Positions 1-6,039 of a stretch of DNA of 9,644 nucleotides are shown one piece after another. The translations under genes and the position numbers were made by a program. The notes under the pieces were generated by a model. That model was not told the DNA's origin and made no database searches. It saw only the letters and a list, made by a program, of their open reading frames with translations. The stretch's first letter is position 1; every line of letters starts with the position of its first letter. The stretch covers positions 110,929 through 120,572 of the forward strand of contig HF986880.1 in the NCBI GenBank assembly GCA_000431075.1, in the 5' to 3' direction. Origin of the DNA: Firmicutes bacterium CAG:555. Lineage in GTDB: Bacteria > Bacillota > Clostridia > Oscillospirales > Oscillospiraceae.

Positions 1-1376
1 GGGTACAGTCCCTCGTTGAGAAGCTTGGTTATGACTGTGCGCTTTATCTTCAAGGAGCGTGCGGCAATGTCCATAAGCTTGTCAAGGCGCTTGTAGAAGT
101 CGGCTTCATCCGTCGCAAGATATGCGATGCGGGGCATATTGATAGTGACAACGCCGACAGAGCCGGTGCTCTCGCCCGAGCCAAAGTAGCCGCCGGACTT
201 TTTGCGCAGCTCACGCAGGTCAAGGCGCAGGCGGCAGCACATGGAGCGGACATCGCTGGGCTCCATATCGGAGTTGATGTAGTTGGAGAAGTACGGAGTG
301 CCGTACTTTGCGGTCATCTCGAACAGCATTCTGTTGTTCTCGGTGGGCGACCAGTCAAAGTCACGGGTGATGGAATAGGTGGGGATCGGGTACTGGAAGC
401 CGCGGCCGTTTGCGTCGCCCTCGATCATGATATCGATGAACGCCTTGTTGACCATGTCCATCTCGGCCTTGCAGTCGCCGTAGGTGAAGTCCATCTCCTT
501 GCCGCCGACGATAGCGGGCATATCCTTGAGGTCGGCGGGAACCGTCCAGTCAAGGGTGATGTTGGAAAACGGAGCCTGAGTGCCCCAGCGGGACGGAGTG
601 TTCACGCCGAAAACAAACGACTGGATGCACTGCTTGACCTCCTTGTAGGTCAGGTTATCGACCTTGACAAACGGAGCAAGGTATGTGTCAAACGACGAGA
701 ACGCCTGTGCGCCCGCCCACTCGTTCTGCATGATGCCGAGGAAGTTCACCATCTGGTTGCAGAGGGTGGAAAGGTGGCTTGCCGGGGAGGAATTTATCTT
801 GCCCGGAATGCCGAGACCCTGCTGAATAAGCTGCTTTAAGCTCCAGCCTGCGCAGTAGCCGGTCAGCATCGACAGGTCGTGCAGGTGGATATCGCAGTTG
901 CGGTGTGCGTTTGCGATCTCCTCGTCGTATATCTCGCTGAGCCAGTAGTTAGCGGTGATGGCGCCGGAGTTTGAGAGGATAAGTCCGCCGACGGAATAGG
1001 TGACGGTGGAGTTTTCCTTGACACGCCAGTCAAGAACATTGACATAGCTGTTGACCGTTTCCTTGTAGTCAAGGTAGGTGTTCTTCATGTTGCGCAGCTT
1101 CTCACGGTTCTTGCGGTAGAGTATGTATGCCTTGGCAACGCCCTCGTAGCCGCCGCGGGAAAGCACCGCCTCGACGCTGTCCTGGATATCCTCAACTGCG
1201 ACAAAGCCGTCCTTTATCTTGGGAAGGAAGTCTGCGGAGACCTTGAGAGCGAGAAAATCGATGATGTTATCGGTATACTCGGTCTCGGTGGCCTCGAATG
1301 CCTTCTTTATCGCATTTGCGATCTTGTTGATGTCAAAGTCAACAATTTTTCCGTCTCTCTTGATTATCTGGTACAT
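1..1376 (-). CDS. nrdD: Anaerobic (class III) ribonucleoside-triphosphate reductase, C-terminus beyond the window
   Basis: Reduces ribonucleoside triphosphates to dNTPs in the absence of oxygen, using a glycyl radical installed by the NrdG activase. The window holds the first 458 codons; the C-terminal zinc site and glycyl-radical loop lie beyond the left edge. Residues 1-95 form an ATP-cone (starts MYQIIKRDGKIVDF, later RGGYEGVAKAYILYRKNR), the allosteric nucleotide-sensing domain. The barrel follows, with the segment HLHDLSMLTGYCAGWSL carrying Cys175 and a CCRLRLDL motif with Cys380-Cys381; these match the positions of the two active-site cysteines of the E. coli enzyme (175 and about 384), as I recall them. 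The ATG at 1376 is preceded by AAGGAGG five bases upstream. It is the second gene of an nrdG-nrdD operon, 10 bases after nrdG. The reading frame is intact across the window. Identity is very secure from the family signatures; only the missing C-terminus is unverified. Confidence 0.96.
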   Translation of the reverse strand, partial: MYQIIKRDGKIVDFDINKIANAIKKAFEATETEYTDNIIDFLALKVSADFLPKIKDGFVAVEDIQDSVEAVLSRGGYEGVAKAYILYRKNREKLRNMKNTYLDYKETVNSYVNVLDWRVKENSTVTYSVGGLILSNSGAITANYWLSEIYDEEIANAHRNCDIHLHDLSMLTGYCAGWSLKQLIQQGLGIPGKINSSPASHLSTLCNQMVNFLGIMQNEWAGAQAFSSFDTYLAPFVKVDNLTYKEVKQCIQSFVFGVNTPSRWGTQAPFSNITLDWTVPADLKDMPAIVGGKEMDFTYGDCKAEMDMVNKAFIDIMIEGDANGRGFQYPIPTYSITRDFDWSPTENNRMLFEMTAKYGTPYFSNYINSDMEPSDVRSMCCRLRLDLRELRKKSGGYFGSGESTGSVGVVTINMPRIAYLATDEADFYKRLDKLMDIAARSLKIKRTVITKLLNEGLY

Positions 1377-1381
1377 ATTAT

Positions 1382-1388
1382 CCTCCTT
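1382..1388 (-). promoter_or_regulatory. nrdD ribosome binding site overlapping the nrdG stop codon
   Basis: On the minus strand the sequence reads TTTAAGGAGGATAATATG: the TAA stop of nrdG (1387-1389) supplies the first two bases of the AAGGAGG Shine-Dalgarno sequence of nrdD, which sits five bases before its ATG. This geometry suggests translational coupling, so that ribosomes finishing the activase are placed to start the reductase. Confidence 0.85.
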
Positions 1389-2082
1389 AAACACCTCTGA
1401 CCTCGACGGTGGGTACAAACGGTCTCACCGCATCGGCCAGCTCATGCATTTCGTTTTCATCGAAAGGCTCAAATGCATCGGGCGCAATCAGATTTCCCGA
1501 ATCCTTGAACTGCTGCAAATAATATTCCTTTGCGCCGCTTATCCATTTTGCGGCGGCGATAAGGCTTTCCTTGGTATGTATGCCCTTTACCACGGTCGTG
1601 CGAAACTCGTAGTCGCAGGTGCCGGTAAGAAGAAAGTCCTTAGATTCTTCTATCTTTTCCATGTCGACACTGCACCCTGCCGTTTTGTCGTACTCCGACG
1701 GTGCGTTTTTAATGTCCATCGCCACACGGGCGACTAAGCCGGCGTTAACGATTTCCTTCAGCAGCTTCGGGTTCGAGCCGTTGGTATCGAGTTTTATCTT
1801 ATAGCCGAGGTTTTTTATCTTCTCCAAAAATTCGGGCATATCCGTGTGCAGCAGCGGCTCACCGCCGGTTATCGCCACACCGTCGAGCATGCCTGCCCGT
1901 TTTTTGAGAAAGCTCATGACCTCGTCCTCACTTATCGACGCTTCCTCCAACCTGTCCGGCAGCACCAGCCCTGCGTTATGGCAGAACGGGCAGCGGAAGT
2001 TGCAGCCTGCGGTAAACAGCGTGCATGCGACCTTGCCGGGATAGTCGAGAAGTGTCAATTTTTGAATTCCTGAGATATTCAT
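1387..2082 (-). CDS. nrdG: Anaerobic ribonucleotide reductase activating protein, radical SAM (NrdG2 type)
   Basis: A radical-SAM activase of 231 residues that uses a [4Fe-4S] cluster and S-adenosylmethionine to generate the glycyl radical on NrdD. The cluster motif CNFRCPFC gives Cys27, Cys31 and Cys34 (CxxxCxxC). The opening GIQKLTLLDYPGKVACTLFTAGC and the VAITGGEPLLH motif (SAM binding) are typical of the longer NrdG2 subfamily (about 230 residues) rather than the roughly 155-residue E. coli NrdG. I chose the ATG at 2082, because GTGAAAGGGACTGCT precedes it and AAAGGGA is a usable Shine-Dalgarno sequence; the in-frame GTG at 2097 would put that site inside the coding region. It is the first gene of the operon, about 25 bases downstream of a good promoter, and is followed by nrdD. 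A related pyruvate-formate-lyase-type activase is the main alternative, but the neighbouring nrdD argues strongly for this role. Confidence 0.93.
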   Translation of the reverse strand: MNISGIQKLTLLDYPGKVACTLFTAGCNFRCPFCHNAGLVLPDRLEEASISEDEVMSFLKKRAGMLDGVAITGGEPLLHTDMPEFLEKIKNLGYKIKLDTNGSNPKLLKEIVNAGLVARVAMDIKNAPSEYDKTAGCSVDMEKIEESKDFLLTGTCDYEFRTTVVKGIHTKESLIAAAKWISGAKEYYLQQFKDSGNLIAPDAFEPFDENEMHELADAVRPFVPTVEVRGV

Positions 2083-2112
2083 AGCAGTCCCTTTCACAAA
2101 TCAGCAGGACTT

Positions 2113-2141
2113 ATAATAGTCTAAGTTTTGCGCTCTGTCAA
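2113..2141 (-). promoter_or_regulatory. Promoter of the nrdG-nrdD operon
   Basis: On the minus strand a perfect -35 TTGACA (2136-2141) is separated by 17 bases from a -10 TATTAT (2113-2118). Transcription would start near 2106, giving a leader of about 25 bases before the nrdG ATG at 2082. The fit to the housekeeping sigma consensus is close. Two NrdR-like operators lie just upstream of the -35 element. Confidence 0.82.
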
Positions 2142-2149
2142 GAGTGCGG

Positions 2150-2165
2150 GCACAAAATATTGTGT
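2150..2165 (-). promoter_or_regulatory. NrdR box 1 (promoter-proximal)
   Basis: The minus-strand 16-mer ACACAATATTTTGTGC matches the published NrdR consensus acaCwAtATaTwGtgt at 14 of 16 positions by my count. NrdR is a zinc-ribbon/ATP-cone repressor that binds paired boxes upstream of ribonucleotide reductase genes when dATP is plentiful. This copy ends eight bases upstream of the -35 hexamer, with its centre near -52. Its 15-base core is identical to box 2. Confidence 0.82.
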
Positions 2166-2171
2166 AGTTTT

Positions 2172-2191
2172 ACCGCTTTGTAACCGCTTTG
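2172..2191. repeat. Tandem 9-bp direct repeat between the NrdR boxes
   Basis: The plus strand carries ACCGCTTTG twice, at 2172-2180 and 2183-2191, with an 11-base period, close to one helical turn. The pair fills most of the 28-base gap between the two operator cores. Its function is unknown; it may be a second protein site or chance. Confidence 0.6.
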
Positions 2192-2192
2192 A

Positions 2193-2208
2193 CCACAAAA
2201 TATTGTGT
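2193..2208 (-). promoter_or_regulatory. NrdR box 2 (promoter-distal)
   Basis: The minus-strand 16-mer ACACAATATTTTGTGG matches the NrdR consensus at 14 of 16 positions, and its 15-base core is identical to box 1. The two copies are offset by 43 bases, about four helical turns, so both lie on nearly the same face of the DNA, as expected for cooperative NrdR binding. The centre is near -95. Confidence 0.8.
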
Positions 2209-2384
2209 CGCATATTTTACGCTCCGTTATCATTTCTGCCGCATTCTGTAATGCGGATTTCTGACTGCCGGTCAAAAATGCCGAATTATCAAGGCGTAGC
2301 GGGTTTTAGCGCCGTTCACAATTTGCGCATATTTTGTTATCAAGCGCCACAGCTATATGTTGTGTTCAAAATATTTTTCAAACA
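2209..2384. other. Intergenic stretch without a recognisable gene
   Basis: This lies between the NrdR operators and the terminator of the next minus-strand operon. I see no credible coding sequence on either strand. It holds a small hairpin, CCGCATT-CTGT-AATGCGG (2239-2256), without a following T-run, a 10-bp direct repeat CGCATATTTT (2209-2218 and 2326-2335), and an AT-rich imperfect palindrome at 2361-2386 with TGTGTT/AACACA ends. None can be given a function from sequence alone. Confidence 0.5.
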
Positions 2385-2391
2385 CAAGACG

Positions 2392-2416
2392 AGACCGTGC
2401 ACGATGTGCACGGTCT
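2392..2416 (-). terminator. Intrinsic terminator of the MgtC-flavoprotein operon
   Basis: An 11-bp perfect stem AGACCGTGCAC / GTGCACGGTCT with a three-base loop starts 8 bases past the stop codon at 2424. On the minus strand it is followed by CGTCTTGTGTTTG, T-rich but not a clean T-run, so termination efficiency is uncertain. No other strong hairpin lies between this operon and the next promoter. Confidence 0.7.
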
Positions 2417-2423
2417 TGATGAT

Positions 2424-3998
2424 TTATAATGTGCTCATTAGACTTTCGGCGCATTTCATGCCGTCGACGGCGGCGGAGGTGATGCCTCCGGCGTAGCCTG
2501 CGCCCTCGCCGCAGGGGTACAGCCCCCGAATTTCCGAGCGCCGGTCAACATCACGCAAAATGCGCACCGGTGAGGACGATCTTGTCTCGGGTGCGGTGAG
2601 CACCGCATCGGACGCATCGAAGCCCTTGAGCTTTTTACCGAGCTCGGGTATCGCCCGCTCCATGACGCAGGTGATCTTCTCCGGCAGGACGCTGCGAATA
2701 TCGCCCCAGTGAACCCCGGGCTTGTAGCTTGGCGTGACCGAGCCTGCATTTGTGCTCGGCGTACGGGCAAGGAAGTCGCCCACGGTCTGTGCGCAGGCTT
2801 TGTAGTCATGGCCTATCTCATACGCCTTTTTCTCGATCTCTCGCTGCCAGTACATGCCGCCCAAAACGCCGTCATATGGGAAGTCGTCCGGCGTCAGGGT
2901 CACGAGCAGAGCTGCGTTTGCGTTCTCACCATCGCGGCTTGAGCGGCTCATGCCGTTTGTGACAACGCCGCCTTCTTCCGACGCTGCGGCGATGACCTCG
3001 CCGCCCGGGCACATGCAGAAGGTGTATGCGCTCTCGCCGTCGTCAAAATGGACATTCAGCGAATAGTCTGCGGCGGGCAGGCCGTCAGGCGCTGCGCCGT
3101 ACTGCGCAAGGTCTATGTCCGCCTGCTTATGCTCGATGCGAGCGCCCATGGAAAATGCCTTGGGCTGCATGGGAACGCCGGTTTTGTCGAGCATTTCAAA
3201 TGTGTCTCTCGCCGAGTGACCGATGGCTAAAATGACGCTGTCGCACTCAAGCGTATACGCCCCATCGGGTGAGCTGACCTCGATGCCGGTAAGGCGATTT
3301 CTATCGAGAATGAGCCCTGTGAGCTTATTTGAAAAGCGCACCTCGCCGCCGTTTGCGATGACGGTTTTGCGGATGCTCTGCACGATATTGATCAAAATAT
3401 CCGTGCCGATATGCGGCTTTGCATCGTAGAGAATATGCTCCGGCGCACCATGCTCGACAAACTGCTCGAGCATCCAGATGATACGCTTATCCTTAATGCC
3501 GGTGTTGAGCTTGCCGTCTGAGAATGTGCCCGCTCCGCCCTCGCCGAACTGCACATTGCACTCTGGGTCAAGCTCGCCGCCGCTGCGAAAGTGCTCGACT
3601 TTCTGCGCACGAGCTTCGGCATCACGCCCACGCTCGATGACGATAGGCCTGAGCCCCGCCTTTGACAGCACCAGCGCCGCAAACATCCCCGCAGGGCCGA
3701 AGCCTACGATGACCGGGCGCCTTTCGCAGCTTAGCTTTGGTATCTCGTAGCTGTATTTCTCATACGGGCAGGCATTTTTGCTGCGTGACTTTTTGAGCGC
3801 ACGCTCCTCGCCTTTTAGCTTAACCGCCACGGCATACAGCCAATGTATATCGTTTTTCTTGCGTGCATCTAAAGATTTTTTCGTGATTTTAAGGCTCAGT
3901 ATATCACGCTCGGAAACGCCGATTTCCTTTGCCGCAAGCCGCTTGAGCTTGTCCACGGGTTCATCTATGCCGAGCCGCAGGTTTCGCACAAGTATCAT
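2424..3998 (-). CDS. COG2509-family FAD-dependent dehydrogenase
   Basis: A predicted soluble flavoprotein of 524 residues. The N-terminal ~90 residues (MILVRNLRLGIDEPVDKL onward) form the small domain typical of this family. A Rossmann FAD/NAD(P) motif GFGPAGMFAALV follows at 99-110, then the family signature NVQFGEGGAGTFSDGKL at 148-164. The C-terminal GEGAGYAGGITSAAVDGM segment is the second FAD-contact motif. Length fits the family (about 520-540). The substrate is not known for this family, so I give no symbol. I chose the ATG at 3998 because GGGGAGG lies eight bases upstream (4007-4013); a longer in-frame start at 4040 would run back into the preceding gene and lacks family similarity. 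It is the last gene of a three-gene operon. Its ATG overlaps the TGA of the upstream flavoprotein in an ATGA arrangement, and a hairpin terminator follows. Confidence 0.9.
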   Translation of the reverse strand: MILVRNLRLGIDEPVDKLKRLAAKEIGVSERDILSLKITKKSLDARKKNDIHWLYAVAVKLKGEERALKKSRSKNACPYEKYSYEIPKLSCERRPVIVGFGPAGMFAALVLSKAGLRPIVIERGRDAEARAQKVEHFRSGGELDPECNVQFGEGGAGTFSDGKLNTGIKDKRIIWMLEQFVEHGAPEHILYDAKPHIGTDILINIVQSIRKTVIANGGEVRFSNKLTGLILDRNRLTGIEVSSPDGAYTLECDSVILAIGHSARDTFEMLDKTGVPMQPKAFSMGARIEHKQADIDLAQYGAAPDGLPAADYSLNVHFDDGESAYTFCMCPGGEVIAAASEEGGVVTNGMSRSSRDGENANAALLVTLTPDDFPYDGVLGGMYWQREIEKKAYEIGHDYKACAQTVGDFLARTPSTNAGSVTPSYKPGVHWGDIRSVLPEKITCVMERAIPELGKKLKGFDASDAVLTAPETRSSSPVRILRDVDRRSEIRGLYPCGEGAGYAGGITSAAVDGMKCAESLMSTL

Positions 3999-5206
3999 TT
4001 TCCGAGCCTCCCCGCCGTGTAGCCGCTTGCCCACGCCCACTGCAAATTGTAGCCGCCGCAGTCGGCGTCAATGTCCAAAACCTCGCCGCAAATGAACAGG
4101 TGCGGCGTAAACCAGCTCTCCATCGTCTGCGGGTTAACGCCGGTGGTCTTAATACCGCCCGCCGTCACCTGAGCGCTGTCAAAGCCCTCAACGCCGTAGA
4201 GCTTGAGTTCAAAGTTCCTGCACGCTCCCGCCACGGTGCGCAGCTCCGTCTCCGAAAGCTCGCCGAGTCTGCGGTTCGGGCTTATCTGCGCAAATTTCAT
4301 GAGCATCTTGCCCAAGCGGTTATGAAGAACGCCGGTCAGAAGCTCCTCGGTGCCAAGCTTCGGCAGTGCCGCCGCTTTATCGGCAAGAAGCTGCACTATA
4401 TCGTCCTCGCCGTAGTCCGGCAGCAGGTCAATGTGAACCACTCCGCCCTCACCGCAGAACGAGGCTGCACGGGATATATCGAATGCCGCAGGGCCGGAAA
4501 GTCCCGTTTCGGTGAATTGAAGCTCACCGCGGCTCTCGGCCAAAGTCTCGCTGCCGCTTGTCAGGCGCAGTGCAGCCTGCGCACGCACGCCCTTTAACGA
4601 GTGCGGATATGTAGGGTCTGTCACGAGCTGCACAAGTGACGGGCGCAGCGCCGTGCGCTTATGGCCGAGCATTTTCAGAAGCTCGTAGCCGTCGGTCACG
4701 CCGCCGATTTTTGCGCCCGCAGCGCCGCCGCAGGCAACGATGAGGTAGTCGGCGCTTATAGTGCCGTCATCGGTCCTTATATTGAACCCCTCGCCGTTTC
4801 TGTATAGCTCACGGGCAGGGCACGAGGTGCGCACCTCGATGTTGTCACGCTCAAGCGCAAACCGCAGGATATCCACGACGCTGTTTGCCGAGTTTGACAG
4901 CGGGTAGACCCTGCCGCCGTACTCCGTGACTGTGAGAAGTCCCAGCCTGCGGAAAAACTCCAGCACCTTTTCCGGCGGGAAGCTCTCCAAGGCGGGCACG
5001 GCAAAGTCGGGCTGCTCGCCGTGGTAGTTTTCCGGCGCGGCGCCCACATTCGTGAGGTTGCACCTGCCGTTGCCGGTCGCAAGCAGCTTCCTGCCTACAC
5101 GCTGCTGCCGCTCAAGCAGGATTATTCTGTTTTCGGGATCCTCCGCTGCCGACAGCGCCGCCATCATGCCCGATGCGCCGCCGCCGATGATAACGACAGT
5201 TTTCAT
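3995..5206 (-). CDS. HI0933-like NAD(P)/FAD-dependent oxidoreductase (COG2081, BaiN-like family)
   Basis: A 403-residue flavoprotein of the HI0933/YhiN family. It begins MKTVVIIGGGASGMMAAL, with the dinucleotide-binding GGGASG at 8-13, then an acidic end to the second strand (Glu32) and the family hallmark GRKLLATGNGRCNLTN at 38-53. Near the C-terminus TAGGI and GEVLDIDADCGGYNLQWAWASG complete the FAD site. One characterised relative, BaiN, reduces bile-acid steroid double bonds, but most members have no known substrate, so that role should not be assumed. The ATG at 5206 is preceded by GGAGGAG; the extra 26 upstream codons (from 5284) are Cys/Arg-rich, unlike the family, and overlap the end of the MgtC gene. 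It lies 19 bases after that gene and overlaps the COG2509 gene by four bases, so translational coupling is likely. Confidence 0.92.
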   Translation of the reverse strand: MKTVVIIGGGASGMMAALSAAEDPENRIILLERQQRVGRKLLATGNGRCNLTNVGAAPENYHGEQPDFAVPALESFPPEKVLEFFRRLGLLTVTEYGGRVYPLSNSANSVVDILRFALERDNIEVRTSCPARELYRNGEGFNIRTDDGTISADYLIVACGGAAGAKIGGVTDGYELLKMLGHKRTALRPSLVQLVTDPTYPHSLKGVRAQAALRLTSGSETLAESRGELQFTETGLSGPAAFDISRAASFCGEGGVVHIDLLPDYGEDDIVQLLADKAAALPKLGTEELLTGVLHNRLGKMLMKFAQISPNRRLGELSETELRTVAGACRNFELKLYGVEGFDSAQVTAGGIKTTGVNPQTMESWFTPHLFICGEVLDIDADCGGYNLQWAWASGYTAGRLGK

Positions 5207-5225
5207 ATCGGCTCTCCTCCGAGTT

Positions 5226-5945
5226 TTACAATATAGGCAACGACTCGAACGACAGCACCTCTGGGTGAGCGTCCATGTACGCAAGCGTCGACTCCGAGGT
5301 CAGCGCCTTCGGTGACTTGAAGCTGAGATTAAAGGTCACGGTGCCGTTTTCGTTGCGGATGACCTCGCTTTCAAAAACGCTGGCGTTCATCTCATCGAGC
5401 ATGGCTCGCATCTGCGTTATGCCCGTGCCCCAATCACGCATCGTGACGGACACGACATTGGTAACATAGGTGTCCTTGCTGAAATTATAGCGATGGAACA
5501 TATACTGAAGTGCAAGCACTATAAGCGTCGTGAATATCGACGCAAGGTACAGTCCTGCGCCGAGACACATGCCGATACCGGCCGTTGCCCAGATTCCCGA
5601 TGCGGTGTTGAGTCCCTTTATGGTGCTGCCGGCCTTGAAAATCACGCCGGCGCCCAAAAAGCTCACGCCGCTTATGACCTGCGCCGCAATGCGGGCGGGG
5701 TCTGCGGTATCAACGCCGCTGTATAAGCTTCCGTCGGCGTTAACGAGGTCTGAAAAACCGTATTTTGAAAGTATCATGAGCAGGCATGCCGTGCAGGCGA
5801 CCATCGCATGGGTGCGGATGCCCGCCTCCTTGAGTCTGCGGGTGCGCTCAATGCCGATGAGCATACCGCACACGCCCGCAAGCACGATGCGAAGCCCGAA
5901 GATGAGCTCGGTCGTAATGGGAATGTTCAAATTAAGTGTATCCAT
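5226..5945 (-). CDS. MgtC/SapB family membrane protein
   Basis: A predicted inner-membrane protein of 239 residues. The N-terminal ~150 residues are the MgtC/SapB domain: a first hydrophobic helix near 14-32 leading into GMLIGIERTRRLKEAGIRTH (27-46), helices near 47-60 and 86-104 with the hallmark AQVISGVSFLGAGVIFK, then GLNTASGIWATAGIGMCLGAG and a last hydrophobic stretch to about 150. The remaining ~90 residues are soluble and resemble the ACT-like C-terminal domain found in many members. MgtC proteins are linked to growth in low magnesium and, in pathogens, to survival in macrophages and inhibition of the F-type ATP synthase; the general family role is unclear. The ATG at 5945 has GGAG six bases upstream; a TTG at 5957 is possible but would consume that site. 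It is the first gene of the operon, about 22 bases downstream of a predicted start site. No leader long enough for a magnesium riboswitch is visible. Confidence 0.92.
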   Translation of the reverse strand: MDTLNLNIPITTELIFGLRIVLAGVCGMLIGIERTRRLKEAGIRTHAMVACTACLLMILSKYGFSDLVNADGSLYSGVDTADPARIAAQVISGVSFLGAGVIFKAGSTIKGLNTASGIWATAGIGMCLGAGLYLASIFTTLIVLALQYMFHRYNFSKDTYVTNVVSVTMRDWGTGITQMRAMLDEMNASVFESEVIRNENGTVTFNLSFKSPKALTSESTLAYMDAHPEVLSFESLPIL

Positions 5946-5973
5946 AATTCGCTCCAATGGGGTTTCTTATACT

Positions 5974-6002
5974 ATTATATATTATATGCTTTTACATTTC
6001 AA
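5974..6002 (-). promoter_or_regulatory. Promoter of the MgtC-flavoprotein operon
   Basis: On the minus strand TTGAAA (5997-6002) is followed after 17 bases by a perfect TATAAT (5974-5979), placing the start near 5967 and leaving a leader of about 22 bases. An alternative pair uses TTGACA (6006-6011) and TATAAT (5981-5986) with a less favourable 19-base spacer. The overlapping pairs lie immediately after the fakA terminator. Confidence 0.75.
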
Positions 6003-6009
6003 TAATGTC

Positions 6010-6035
6010 AAAGGCACCGCCTGTGCGGTGCCTTT
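6010..6035 (-). terminator. Intrinsic terminator of the asp23-fakA operon
   Basis: An 11-bp perfect stem AAAGGCACCGC / GCGGTGCCTTT with a four-base loop begins four bases past the fakA stop codon. On the minus strand the 3' arm ends in TTT and continues GACATTATTG, so the U-tract is short but the stem is GC-rich and A-flanked, the usual form. The stem is symmetrical, but the next plus-strand gene begins far away, so only minus-strand use makes sense. Confidence 0.85.
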
Positions 6036-6039
6036 ACTG

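Noticed and set aside
2239..2256. Hairpin CCGCATT-CTGT-AATGCGG as a terminator
   Set aside because: The stem is only 7 bp and no T-run follows on either strand; no gene ends next to it.
2361..2386. AT-rich imperfect palindrome as a third NrdR box
   Set aside because: It shares AAAATATT with the boxes but has internal mismatches and lacks the CACA/TGTG spacing; it lies far from the promoter, next to a terminator.
2128..2496. Plus-strand open frame of 122 codons across the nrd intergenic region
   Set aside because: It would run through the nrdG promoter, both NrdR boxes, the opposing terminator and the end of the COG2509 gene, and has no ribosome binding site or family similarity.
5946..5967. 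Magnesium riboswitch leader ahead of the MgtC gene
   Set aside because: The predicted leader is only about 22 bases, too short for an M-box or other folded sensor.
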